Source of the DNA: Cyanoderma ruficeps
Taxonomy: Eukaryota > Chordata > Aves > Passeriformes > Timaliidae
DNA length: 64,000 nucleotides
NCBI GenBank assembly: GCA_008694505.1
Contig: VZDJ01007753.1
Location: forward strand, 10,387,666 to 10,451,665
Direction: 5' to 3'
Shown in pieces: positions 1 through 12,579 of this stretch. Within the stretch, counting starts at the first letter, position 1, and every line of letters starts with the position of its first letter. Below the pieces are notes generated by a model. That model searched no databases, was not told the origin of the DNA, and was given only the letters and a program-made list of their open reading frames with translations. A program made the position numbers and the translations under genes.

Positions 1-1888
1 GCCACTAAATGACTCTTAAGATCTGTTCTGATCCAAACAATTTTATAATTCTGTTACGTGAAAAGAATTACAGGATGCTCCTACTCACAAGTTCACGTAG
101 ATACATCCTAGTCACTATTCATTTCCCATGTCAGAGTTTCCAAATACGGAAAATTTCAATTATATTAATAACACAAAAGACCTATCCCCTTATTTAATCT
201 ATTTTCTGCCCTTCCTATCTTCAAGGTATTGTGAAAGAAAGTGACATCATTTTCTGGTGTTGCACACAGGAAAAAAACTTATTCCCTGTGTTATCAGAAA
301 GAAAGATTTTAAAAGATGCCTGCTTTGTAGCTGAAGAACTTCTTTCAGAAGGATTTGAAGAATATGATTTGTCTTATATTAAGGAAGACCATGATTTATT
401 TTACAGTATATGTACATAGTCACATATCATTGTTACTATTGAGGTGAATATAAGGAGGAGACTGACAAGTAGCCACTGAAGCACAGCTAATATTATTCCC
501 AGCAACATACTGAGTAGAAAATAGCTGAGGCTTGCATTGCTGCAAGGTAGTATGCACTGTTACCTGCAAAAGAACAGGGGGAAAATCCCCAAATTGTTAT
601 GGAAAACTGAAAAAAACCCCATCAAACAATTGGTGTAGAGCCATTAGAGATTAAAGATCAAAATATTGCCATTGAGTGCTTTTGCAACAGCGTAGTCTAC
701 TAGTACAAAGCAAAGCAGTTAAAAATATCAGTTACTTTCTTATCTGCAAATTATTGATAAATTAGTGATGTATTTCTTTGCTAACAATAATATTTTCAAA
801 AATTTTCCAAAAATAAATACATTTAAAAGCAATTGAAACCTATAAATTAACAGATTGATTGTGTGTGATTGGTCATATAGTACAATGTTTATGGTTCAGA
901 CTGAATGATCCAACTTTAAAAGATAGAAACAGGCAAGAAAAATATCTGAACATCTTTAGGAAAAGAAGCTGAGGCTTTAAACATGAAAAGGATGTAAAAA
1001 TCATTTTCTCTCTTTTAAAAAGAAGATGTTTTGAAAATTATGTTCAATTTCAAACAAGTTCTCTTCTCTCTGAAGAGTAAAAAGGGAATAGTCACCACAT
1101 CTCTACCAGGAACATTTGCTTCCTGTTACACTGATTACCAAGATGTGAAAAATACCATCAGTTCCAGCTCAATACTCCAGTTTTCCAAAACTGTCAAAAC
1201 CATATTCATGCAAAAGAAGTATTCATACAAGCATAATGAAACAAACTGATAGAAAATGGCACAAACATAACCACAGGCAGTGGTGCCCAGCTTATGAACC
1301 CTCATTAAGATACATGAACTCAGCTTGTAAATTTTTCTCTCCAAAATATGCAGTGCCTGTTCTCACACTGCAAATCTGGAATCAAATAAAGTTAGAATCT
1401 AGTAGGCCTTATAAAGTCTTAGAGCAGACTCAGAATTTGCAAACAGGTTACCTAGTTCAGCATTTTAGAAATACTTGCAAGCAGAATTTTATCATCTCAA
1501 GCATTAATTTGTATAGTCTGGGAATCACAGTTTTACTTGCATTATCTATACATTAATATCACCTTTATTTATTGCAAATAAAGAATGGTAAAATTTGTAG
1601 AAATATCCCTTTTCATTTTTCTTTTTTAATTCTACACCTAAATTTAGTCTACTTTTTTAGATACAGTGCAGTGCATGTGTAATAACGCATAAAATTTTGT
1701 TCAACATAATTAAAAGTGTGGAGTACCCACACATCCTAGGGAAAACAGGTTGGTTATTTAGAAGACCAGGAGCGCAAACTTTCTTCTTTTGCATATAATC
1801 TAGTAGGTAAAGTACTTGCAGGGAATGAGAGATATTCAGTTCAATTCCTTCATCAGTTTGAACTGAGATTTTTAGAGAAAAAAGTTTA
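1..1888. other. AT-rich non-coding stretch, nothing recognised
   Basis: No exon, RNA gene or interspersed repeat is recognised here. Open frames are short (up to about 106 codons at 1236-1556) with no recognisable domain, and they overlap on opposite strands as chance frames do. The sequence is AT-rich with few CpGs. Confidence 0.6.
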
Positions 1889-2203
1889 TTTCATAGCATT
1901 AGGGTTGGAAAAGACGTCTATGATCACCAAGCCTGTCAACGAGCACCACCACAATGTTCACTGTAAAACCATGGCTTCAACGGCCATATCCATGTTTTTT
2001 AATCCTTCCAGGGAAGGCGACTTAACCACTGCCCTGGGCAGCCTGATCCAATGTTTGACAACCCTTTCTGTGAAGATTTTTTTTCCTAACATCCAATCTA
2101 AGCCTCCCCTGGCACAACTTGAGGTCATTTCCTCTCGTTCCTGCCACTTGTTACCTGTGAGGAGACAAACTCCAGCTCCCTACAGCCTCTTTTCAGGAGA
2201 AGT
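1889..2203 (-). mobile_element. CR1 LINE 3' fragment, minus strand
   Basis: Read on the + strand this has the order expected of an inverted CR1 3' end. A degraded 'catag' tail motif is followed by 'gggttggaaaagac' at about 1902-1915, then 'ccttccagggaaggcgac', 'ccctgggcagcctgatccaa', 'cctaacatccaatctaagcc' and 'cttgaggtcatttcctctcg'. These phrases are hallmarks of avian CR1 3' regions as I know them. The copy is about 315 bp, 5' truncated as usual for CR1, and diverged. The 102-codon frame across it is antisense to the element and is not a gene. The subfamily cannot be fixed by eye. Confidence 0.88.
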
Positions 2204-4957
2204 GACAAGGTAGGCTTCATGCATCTGAAGCAGAACAATGCTTGCTAGCCATGTAAAATTTCAGGGGACAGAAGGAAAAGAGGGAGCACACAAGGTGGTG
2301 ATCTGGACATGGAAAGATAGTACTGGGTTCTGATTCCTTTATTTGGGATTATGACTACAGTAACCAGACCATATAAAATGTACCTTCAAGATCAGTAATC
2401 TAAAAGTGGTCTGGAAATCAGCCGTAGTCTTTATAGTCTATCTTAGACATTGATCACCAGAGTATTACAAAGACCTTAACCCATGAATATTAGATAAAAT
2501 ATATTGATTAGTATCTTGGAATATACCGCAGAAAACAAGTCTGTTCTCCTAAACAGTACACTCAAAGCATAGAAACCTTTTGAACAGAGCTCAAGAGATT
2601 TCAGCTCAATTAAATCTACAGTAGACAAAACCCCCACATGTATTCTTGGTTGCCTAGTCATATTTCAAGGATGAAGAGAACACTTCACTGAGACCTATTG
2701 TATGTTCAGCCTCCACAAGACTTCTACAAGTTTTAAATTATTTAAAATTATTATTGGATATAAACTTTACCACTTTTTGAATTTCTGTCTTGGACATTCA
2801 TAACATTTTGTTTGAAAGGCCATTTTTATGCAAGATTAAGGAAAGAAAAAAGGAAGTTAAAAAAAAAAAAATCACACCTTTTGTGACTGCAGTTGCCCAG
2901 GGCTGCACTGTACAGGAACTTGGGGGGCAATTTCTCCACAGAACAGGGACTTGTGCTGCACAGCTTCTTGTCAAGCAGCAGCACACATTGACCAGGGGAC
3001 CAAGTTCAAGACACAAGGTATAAAATAAAACCTGGAACATGTTTTATGCTTGTATTCAGTAACATAAGGAAATACACAAAAACTATACTGAACTCCTGAG
3101 TGGGGAAAAAAAAAGGCAAAAGAACACATCTAGAAACAAATAGGTATGGAACTTTGCAAACATTTCAAACCACAAATTCAAATGACAATCTAGATGCCAC
3201 AAATTTTCAGCAGATATCAATGTGCTAAAGAAGGAACCTCAGTTTTGCTAAAAAACAAACAAACAAAACTCTAAAAGTTTAAAATTTATTAGAAAATTTC
3301 CATGATTTTCCCCCTTTCTTCAAATACTCTTCAAAAATAAAATTTAATGTTTGGCTGATATCCAGTATAATCAGTCCAACTTTCAACTTGAGAAGCAGAT
3401 ATTGTACCTAAGTAACTAAAAACCCCTAAGAAAACCCAGCAAATTATGCTGCTATTAGTCTTCAGAAATTGTAGTTCAGAGACCACCATATTTGTGACAC
3501 ATGGTGGGTTTAGTGGTTTAGAGAAATAGTAAATTCCCTCCTGAAGAATTTCAGATCTCCTCTTTACAGATCATTCCCCACATTTTCCCTGACTTCCCCT
3601 AGTCTGTGGCCAAAATCTCTTGGTAGATGAGTACAGCACCCAAGCTCCTGACACAACCACGTGGAGACAGTGATTCCAACATATCCAGTTCTCCATCTAT
3701 TCTCTCGTCAGGAGTTACAAGTTATTATCTCCAAAGTCTGCGTTTTCTTCAATTCAAAGCGTGCAATACGGTCATGAGGTGAAAACTCATGTTTTGTTGA
3801 CTTGCTAATTAAGAAGTAGATGGAATACTTGAGACATGTATTACTAAACTTTCTTTGTTGTTGTTCCTGTCAAGAAGGTTAACACAATTTGTGAAAGCTT
3901 GGAAATGCTAGCTGTTGCAATTTTTACTCATGTTTATTCATTAGAAAAATCAAAATTAAGCAAAGAAAATTGGCATATGGTTCTGAAAGACAGTTCTAGA
4001 ATGAGATGGAAACTTGCAATCCCTTTAATTTCTATGCTTAAAGAATAATCAGTGCAGAGAAAGAATACCTAATTTACAAACATTCATTCAATTCTTTGCT
4101 TATCAGCTAAGGTAGTCAAGAGAAATGTCATTATACAAAACTGATGTTTGCTTCAGTAGCAGAGGGAATGAGAAGAGAACACTTCATAAACGCCTCCAAG
4201 GAATTGATAAGGGATGGCTGCAGTTATCGGCATCAGAGGCATAGACAAGGAGCTTCTCAGCCGTTGCTAATGCCACAGGCTACCCAATCACTCCATCTGT
4301 AATGACACCCACAGGAAAATAGCTGGGACCATACTCTGCATACTTTCAAAACATCCAGCACTGAGCATTTCTTTCTCCTAGACATATATTGTAAAAGAGT
4401 TTCTATGGAACTATCAAATGAATTTATATGCTCATAATTCAGTGGATTCCTGACTGCTGGCTTCTTTCAATGGCTTAGAGTTGCTAGTACCTGGAAAATT
4501 TATTTAACTTCAGGTGGAATAGTTCTCTGTCTGTGTAAAAGGAGGATGCAAATTCTACATTGTATCTTATTTAGTTCCAGATGGTCACAGACAGCAGCAC
4601 AGTGACAAACATAACCTTCCTGAGTAATCACAAATATGCTAATAAGTACAGCATATACAGCATACCTGGACTGTTACCTTGACTGACTTTCTATGTGTGA
4701 ATTATTTCTTCAGAAATTAAATAACTGTTGAGTTAGCCCATGGGTTTATTGCTTTTCTGACTCACACGTACAGCTAATGGTTCTGATTCCCATACTAAGA
4801 AATATGCACAACACAGGCAGATTTTGCTGTACTGCAGCCACGGCAGGGCTGTTTAAGCAAATGAAAATGTCTCCTTAAGAGCTGGTTTCTTTCTGTGCTT
4901 GTTTGCATCACAGAGAAATAGAGCTAATGCTACGCTCCTATGAGTGCTTTATGCATT

Positions 4958-4983
4958 CTGACAAACCAAACGAGGTTTGTCAG
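4958..4983. repeat. Perfect inverted repeat, 10-bp arms, 6-nt loop
   Basis: The arms ctgacaaacc (4958-4967) and ggtttgtcag (4974-4983) are exact reverse complements around the loop aaacga. In RNA the stem could extend by a U-G and a U-A pair. It is too short for a canonical miRNA precursor. About one such hairpin is expected by chance in a window of this size, so function is not implied. Confidence 0.7.
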
Positions 4984-7169
4984 GAGAGGCTCTAGGCAGC
5001 ATGGAACTGCTGCAATTTTACATCTCATTGATTACCGCAGTGGGAATTGAAAATGGTTCTCTGCTTTCAACATGATATTAAAAATACTGTTGCAGATCTC
5101 AGAAAAATATGCAGGTCCTTCAATGCAGGGAGAACTTTGTACAGCATTATTTCCTCTTGAATTTTAGTCAGGCCCATCTGACCTTTACGAAGGCTAATAA
5201 TAAAGCAATAAGGTGACACGCAGTAAAGCATGTCATTTTGTGGGTTGTTCTGCAAGAGGATACATGAAACAAAAGGGCAGTTCAATACCCTGAGGCTTTG
5301 GGGATCTGCTTGTTTTGTGATGTGTGCGCCCTGTATACTGCTGGCATTACACAGAGTATGTGGGAACTCACATGTCACAACAAACAATACCAAAAGAACA
5401 AGGCCTAAAAACAATTGTTAGAAAATTAAGATTTATTATTACTGTCACATTGCCTTTGTCATTGGCTGGTTTGATATATTGGAGAGGTTTTCTATGAATT
5501 TTTCAGAAGAATGATTATTGGTTTTACACAAAAATCTCAAATCTTTTCTGTTCTCTTGTCTTCAGTGATTTATTTTTGCTGGATCCAGCAGTCCCTGTCC
5601 ACAGAATGTTACAATTTTATAAGGGACAGACTCACATTCTCTGCACAGCAAAACAACCCCAAAAGCACTGAGAATAATCTACAGTGACAGCAGTAGAAGT
5701 TTGTTCTACTCAGAGATTGCAAATGACATATGTAGTACCATGTGCTAAGCAAGCTGTGATAGTCACTAACCCTTTGAGGTGCCTAGCAACCCTCAGCAGC
5801 ATTCAGGAGGAAGAAAAGATTTTCAGCACTCAATAGAATTAAATTCCTAATAAAACAGTTTACTCAGAATCCTAGCAGCCCTCAGTGGTCTCTAAAATCA
5901 GGCAGAGGAAAGCTCACTTAGCACAAGACCAAGTCACTGGTATTCTGGTTTAGGGCAAATTTGGGAGGAAATTTACTGCAATCGCAGCATCAAAACCAAT
6001 TTAATTTAAAAAGAAAATATCTGTATTTAAAAATAATGTCAGGCTTATAGACCTTCCAGTGGACTGGTCAACAAACTGGGAATCAGCAGATCTAAGCGCT
6101 GAATTTCATCATATCTTACTGATATTTTTACTGTATTGTATCTATAAACAAATACCTATTGCAGTGCTTTACATTTACATACAATTCAGATACATTTTCA
6201 GCACACACACCATATAAATGACAATTAGTACAACAGGCAACCTAATCCATGGAGTTTGAAATGACGCAAAAATTGAAAACCAAGTTTCAGTAAATTCATG
6301 ACATCTGTGGTATTCCCACCAGTAATAGCCAATCATGGGAAGTTGGACTCAAAAATTAAACACAAGCATTTCCAGTGAGTCACATTAGGACATACTGGGA
6401 TCCACGTATCAGCTAAAACTAAGTCTGTATGATAAAGAAACAAGCCATTCAATAAAAAATAGAAGCAAAAACTCAAATGGGACTCAAATACTACCAAGTA
6501 GTCAATAAGAGCTAAGCCACACGTGAAGACAACGGGTAGTTTGATGGGTAGTGGAACAGGAAGAGAAAATCCCTCCCACAGACCAAAGGTAGCTTTTGAG
6601 AATTCCCAAATACCTTGTCCTTGATGGAGAACAATATGAAAAAGGCAACAGTCTGCCTAGAAACCCAGTAAGTAATCTCAGTAATCATCTTAAGGACATA
6701 AAACACTAAGAATAAAAATAAAAATATAAGAATATTGTCTTGGATTTCTTGACCCTTTGATATAAATTAAGATAAAGACAAATGAAAAAAGCCAAATTAT
6801 ATGGTGACAAGCCTCTTGATTCCACTTGAAAAAACTGATTTTTCAGAACAGAAGTCATCTGCTAGCGAAACCCAGCAAACATTTACTTTTTCTGTGATAA
6901 GAAACTCTTTCATACAAACATTGTGAGGTGTACAATTGCCTTTGTGACAGCTGTTCTCACCTACTGGTTATTGGTCCGCTGGAAAGACATTAATATGAAC
7001 TTTAATACTAATGGAATAATTATCACCCTTGGGGTTTTTTTTATATAAACATATATAACCTTAGTTATATAACCTGTCACCTACAACTTCATATGGAGAT
7101 GGTGCTTCATAGAACAAAACCCATTGCAAAGTTTTTGGTACACTGAACACAAAGAATATTTTTTGTGGG

Positions 7170-7297
7170 TTTTTTTTTTTAATTTTTGTATATGCCATGT
7201 ATCTATATAAATTAACCATATAGAACCAACAGCAACTTACACATGTGAGACATAGACTATTTAAAATTAAAAAAAAAAACAACAAAAAAAAAAAAAA
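7170..7297. repeat. Low-complexity T and A runs
   Basis: A T11 run at 7170-7180 faces an A-rich run at 7269-7297, with about 90 bp of unremarkable AT-rich sequence between. Replication slippage is the plain explanation; no retrotransposon body adjoins either run. Confidence 0.8.
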
Positions 7298-7529
7298 CCC
7301 AGAAATAACTAGGTACTTGATACGTGTCAATTAATTATAAGAGTTTCTAACACCAATGAAGAGTTTTAGATTGGCTATTCTTCAGTATAACTGGCTTCAG
7401 CTGTTCCAGAAGGTCATCAGCTGAAATGCCTGACCTGATGATAACAGTCACTGAGAGTTCTGTAAAGAGAACAGGGAAACAGTAATTTCATTAGTATAGC
7501 TCTTGCACAGAGCAGTGTATTGGAACACC

Positions 7530-7758
7530 ATTGAATCACAGAAAGGCTGAGGCTGGAAGTGACTTCTGTAAATCATCTGATACAAAACCCATTCTCAAGC
7601 CCCCAGATGAGGTGGCCTCTGGCCCTGCACTAGTGCAAGGGGTTCTTTCTCCTCAGGTAGTGAACTTTGTATGTCTCTGTGTTGAATTTCATGAGGTTCC
7701 TGTCAGCCCATTTCTCCAGCCTTTCAAGGTCCCTCTGGATGGCAGCACAACACTCTGA
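7530..7758 (-). mobile_element. CR1 LINE fragment with apparent internal deletion, minus strand
   Basis: The left part (7530 to about 7600) matches an inverted CR1 3' end: 'gaatcacagaaaggctgagg', then 'ctggaagtgacttctgtaaa' and 'cattctcaagcccccagatg'. The right part (about 7615-7758) matches sequence that normally lies well upstream inside CR1 ORF2: 'aatttcatgaggttcctgtc', 'agcccatttctccagccttt', 'caaggtccctctggatggca'. Joining the two without the usual several hundred bases between them implies an internal deletion, or two overlapping fragments. The 75-codon + strand frame here is antisense to the element and is not a gene. The right boundary is uncertain; similarity may fade as far as about 7820. 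Confidence 0.85.
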
Positions 7759-10700
7759 ATATGCATACATAACACATTCTTGGGTCACTTGTTTAATACA
7801 CTGCTAATTTTGAGACTTCACCTTTTATTTTTTTTTATTTCTTCCTGTGAAATATAAAAACATTAACTTTCCCCTTCTTCTTTTGCCATTTTCTGAATCA
7901 ATAATATATGCATTATGTGACTTTTTAGCAGAGACTGATTTTTTTTTTACTTTCTGGGAAGTATCTATCAAATTGCAAATGCTGCTACAAGAATAAAACA
8001 CTGCAGCTTGGGCCAATTAGCCTCACAATGAATATTCTTCATCTGAATGCATTAAATCATATAAAAAATGTGATATAATAAATGAAACATCTGTAATCTT
8101 ATCTTCGTGCTCTACTGAAAATCTAGGGGCCTAAAGGGCTGAATTTAAGCCAAAGAGATTTTTTGTTGTTGTTTTAGCTGGTTTGGGATATTTTTGAAAA
8201 AGAAAACAAATAAACTAAGGTACTAAAGTTCTGATTTTGGGTACCCAGTAATGGAAACCTTACAGCCTGAACTTCAGGGTTACTGAAGTCCTGATGAATT
8301 CAAAGTTAGGCATCATCAGTGTTTTGTAAATTCAGACTTTGCAGGTACTTAAACTTGGTTACTTGCATACCATCACATCCACACAGAAAATTAAATAATG
8401 TATGGCAATCCATTCATTTGAAAAAGGATTATGTAATTTTAACCACTTTTTAAGAAGTCGAATGAATGCAATCAGTGAAAATCAATAAAATATTTCATAA
8501 AGGGAATTTGACATAATTTTCAAGTTTTATTACACTATTATTCACATTGTTTTGTATTTAAATGAACGTAAAATAAACAAAGCAGGTATGAAGCTCTGAA
8601 TGACTTTGAAACTTTAAACTACATTTGCACTGTAGTAATACAGATATACTGAATCTCATTTACGATGTATTAGTGGCAGTCTCAGTGCAAAGAAAATCTC
8701 TAGAAGAATGTTTCAAAGCTAATTGACAAAAATACAGATTTTCTCTCAAATTTGCCTTCAGAGCAGAGGGAAACCAAAAACTTTTCCTTTGCCCCTGCTC
8801 TTTTCCACTGACAAGGAATGATGGCCTCTGAGCAGGAGATACTGCTAGTCACCACAGCCTTGATCATGTATATGGCTGGCACCTGAAGGAATTTTGGATT
8901 CAAAACATTATTGGATGACAAAGGAATTTTGCCAGCATATCTCACATTATCTTAGTTCATCAACTCCTTCATATAACTTACATGAGTCTGATGCAATGAT
9001 GAGTGCAAAGTCACCCTAAGTCTAAGCAATCTTTTAAGCAAAATGATAATGACAAGGAGGATATTTGGAGATTAAAAAGTGACCAGAAAAACACATTTAG
9101 AAGGACAGATTAGTCCAATATGTCTAAATTTAAAAAATGTGATTTTATGACTATCTGAAGGTTACAGATCTTGAGGAAGAAAATTTAGCTTGATACAGCA
9201 AGAATGAAATGACAATAAAACAACAATAGTATGAAATGAAGGTAATAAGCTGAATAGCAGCAAAACACTTCATGAGACTGAAATCTACCCAATAGAGACA
9301 TAATTCTGTACAGCAGGAACATTTGGAAATAGAGTAGACAAAGCATGAGACAGCATGAAACAATTGTGTACTGATGACACAGAAGGCTAAATCATCTATA
9401 TTTGCCTTTTTGTCTTTGAGATTACTTCTTCTAGTCAATCATTCTGGAGCACCACTACATTTTGACACCTCTTTCTTCCATTTTCTTTCTCCCTTCCTCT
9501 TCCTTTTGAAAGCACTATCAAAATAGATGTGACCTCATTTCCCTTCTTTTTCCTCTGGCTTTAAAGGAACAATCTGTATAATCACTATGTTTACCCGAAT
9601 GTTTTCACATTTGGTTCTTTATATCTGAAAACCTATTTTAAGCAACATCTGGACACAGTGTTCAACATTTCTCTCTTAAAATGCAGTTTTCTGTAGTCAC
9701 ATGATTTTTATAAGGTCGCCTATCACAAAAGTCAGTGACCTTACGAAAAAGTAGATGAATGAGTGAGGAAAGATTTGGGCTGGAGAAAATGTTAAGTATC
9801 ATGACTGTTTACCACAAGCATACATCCATATACAAAGTTCATTCACAAAGAATAGACTAAGGCTCTTTCAAAGAGAGCAAAAAGCCTAGAAGCCTGCAAG
9901 CATTTTAGAGAAAAGATTTAATATTAAATGCTTCTTCTCTCTTGTTTAAAAAAAAAGGAAAAAAATCAAACTAGTTTTGACATTACTGGAAAACTATTTG
10001 AAATACAAGAATATTGGTACATGTTTGTTGATATGCTCTATATCTGCTAAAGGGGATGTGTAATGAATTTCTATGACTTTTTTGTAATATCCAATCTTTT
10101 TCCAAGAATTTTTTCAAACATTTTTAAATGTCAAAGAAAAAAGAAGAAAAAATACAAAGATAGTTACTACTATCCTAAGAGCATATTTTCTGCCAATAGC
10201 TGCTAATATTTAAATTCTTTTAAAGAAATCATACCTCTTATGAAATGTTTATCCCTTTTTCAATACAAAATTTTTTATGTATTTTGAGTCTCTTGTAACA
10301 AGTGTCTGAAGTATAAGATTTTTGTATCTCAATCCTCCCAACATTGTCACTATTACATTCAATGTTAAGAAATGAAAATTTCATGTCATGCAATAAAATG
10401 CCAAAGTTTTTGGTGCCAATAAAATAAATAATAATAATAAAGTATTTCCACATTTTATTTACTTTGATTAACTTGATTTTTCACTTGTAGTCTGCAATTG
10501 AGGGATTATGAAAAAGCTTCTACTGCTTTTGTTGGAGTACATTCAATACAAAAGATCTCCATATAGAGGGTTATTTAACAGATTTGATGGTATTTGGTCT
10601 ATAAGAACAGGTTTTTTTAAAGGAAGTAAATCTTTCCCTTCTTGTTCCTTCACATATAATAAAAAAGTGAAGCATAATTTTAACCTATTTTTTTTTAAAT

Positions 10701-10919
10701 TCTCAGCAGCTCTTATCATCCTTCTCACTTCAGCTCCAGGAAAAATAACATATTTTGGTTGATAGTCTGAAAGTATGATTTAAACTCATATATTTCACAC
10801 CCTCTATTAAATTAATCTTAAATGCTGGTTAAATTCAGCATTTGGCAGAATGCACTGAAGACACAAGAATGGCATAATGGGTTCTGTGACTGTGTGGGGA
10901 AGAAAACGTGATAGAAAAG
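7759..10919. other. AT-rich non-coding stretch, nothing recognised
   Basis: Open frames are all under 100 codons. The sequence is AT-rich throughout, with T-rich and A-rich runs near 7825-7850, 7940 and 9950. No repeat family, RNA gene or exon is recognised. Confidence 0.6.
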
Positions 10920-11043
10920 TTTACTAAATAAAATATTGAAAATTAAACAAGTAATAAGTAAATACATAAGTAAATAATGAAGTAAGAATAAAGTAAAACT
11001 AAAATAAATAAAAAATACTAATAATAAAGTAAAACATAAATAA
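10920..11043. repeat. A-rich low-complexity tract (AATA/AAGT-type)
   Basis: About 124 bp made almost only of degenerate AATAAA, AAGTAA and AAATAC-like words on the + strand, with hardly any G or C apart from isolated bases. It reads as a decayed A-rich simple repeat and not as one clean microsatellite unit. Confidence 0.75.
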
Positions 11044-12553
11044 CTTGTGGTACTACAATCTCATTGCCCACTGATACTTTGTATATGATAGGAACTTGCA
11101 GAATGCAGGAACTCTAGACAGAAGAATATACAAAATATTTGAATTAAATTAATTTAGCTTTGTATCTCTGAAAAACTATATGTCCTAAGCTAAGTTTGGA
11201 AAAAACATCCTAAAGAATACTATTGAAGCATTGCTGGTTCCCACTAAACACTAATCTGATTTGAATTCCAAGGAGATCTTAGAATTTTTGTTCTCCCATT
11301 TATAATACAGTGAAAGGAAACCTTGAAATTAAGTCATTTCAAACAGAAGCCTGCCCCCCCCCCCAGAAAAACCCCAAAAATAAATGACAAAAACAAACAA
11401 ACAACCCTAACCCAACCACAATACTTTTATTCATTTCTGATGAACAGTAAGAAATGTTAAGGCAGCCTACTGAAGTCAAGTAGAACCTGATGAGTTTCTT
11501 GCTATGGCAACCTTTACTGCCTCTTAGGATAGGTATTGTGAGATAAGTGAATGATTGCCTTGCAAGAACAAATGGTTTAGCCTAACTTGACTCAAAGGCT
11601 CCATCATTTGTAAAGGACAGTTAAATAAGAAATTATTCCCTCCAACCAGGCTCATTTTAGGGCAATTCTAAGGAGCATAATACACAGTGATATGTCTATT
11701 ATGTATAAATAAGCAGGAGTTTTTCTGAACATGCCACATTTTATTATAGAAAAAGGGTTTTTTTGTTATCATTACAGAACACTGAGAACAGCTGAAAAAG
11801 CTGTTTTCAATAAAGTCCCAACTTGATAGATTCTGCAGTTTTGCTTTTTTTGATCAGGTTATTTTCAACATGTTCTGGAAACCAGGAGCTAATCCTCTGA
11901 GCAAAGTATGACTGGCAAAACTGATTTAAGTTTGAAATCTGGCCTTGCTCTAATGGAGATGTGGAGCCAAATGACTACAGCAGCACTTGAATCCTTTAGC
12001 TGCCATGTCCTGGGCCTAGGCACTCAGTTCTGGCTGAACACCAGAAGGGTATCCACAATACCTACCTTTGATGCTATGCTTATAGAATCATCAGTCATAA
12101 CAAAATACTGTATATTTATCATAAACCTACAAACCAGATAAACGATGTGAGTTTATCAAGGAACGCAGAGAAAATAATATATTTTAAAAGACACTTATTC
12201 TTTTTCTTTAATGAAAAGGAGAAGAAAATTCCAATTTCTTGAATCTGGAAAGAAGCAATCTAAACCCAGAACCACAATTTTCAAATGCCATTACGTAGTT
12301 CATTTCCTGAAAGAAAGGGATTTTGAAAACCTTAAGGTCTGAGTCAATAGAAATATCTGAAAGTTCAAGGAGTGCAAATGTCTGCAACCAGCATGGCTCG
12401 ATGCAGGCATACTGACTGCTCAAGCAGAAACTCTTGGGGCAGAACTGAGAGGTCCTGCAGGATGCCAGGTGGAGCACAAGCATTTCCACTGAGTACCCTG
12501 TGAGGGCCAGTGGTCATGATGATTTCTAATAGCCCTTTCCATGCAGTAATTTC

Positions 12554-12579
12554 CTGATTTTATGTAATTATAAAATCAG
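12554..12579. repeat. Perfect inverted repeat, 10-bp arms, 6-nt loop
   Basis: Ctgattttat (12554-12563) and ataaaatcag (12570-12579) are exact reverse complements around gtaatt. The arms are AT-rich, and about one such hairpin is expected by chance in the window. Confidence 0.7.

Larger units (their letters stand above)
2204..7529. other. Non-coding stretch with simple repeats and one enhancer-like block
   Basis: No gene is recognised. It holds an A13 run at 2859-2871 followed by a GC-richer patch at about 2885-3015 of unknown origin, a short AAAC run near 3250-3270, and a block at about 4820-5110 that resembles conserved non-coding sequence and contains a perfect 10-bp inverted repeat. Opposite-facing homopolymers lie at 7170-7180 (T) and 7269-7297 (A with two C interruptions). 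The 115-codon minus-strand frame at 5067-5414 has no recognisable domain. Confidence 0.55.

Noticed and set aside
1905..2213. 102-codon + strand open frame
   Set aside because: It is the antisense translation of a CR1 3' fragment.
5067..5414. 115-codon minus-strand open frame
   Set aside because: Length is within chance expectation for 64 kb of AT-rich DNA; no domain, no flanking splice signals, and it overlaps a + strand frame.
11403..11417. Telomere-like ccctaaccc
   Set aside because: Only about one and a half units within a C/A-rich low-complexity stretch; not an interstitial telomeric repeat.
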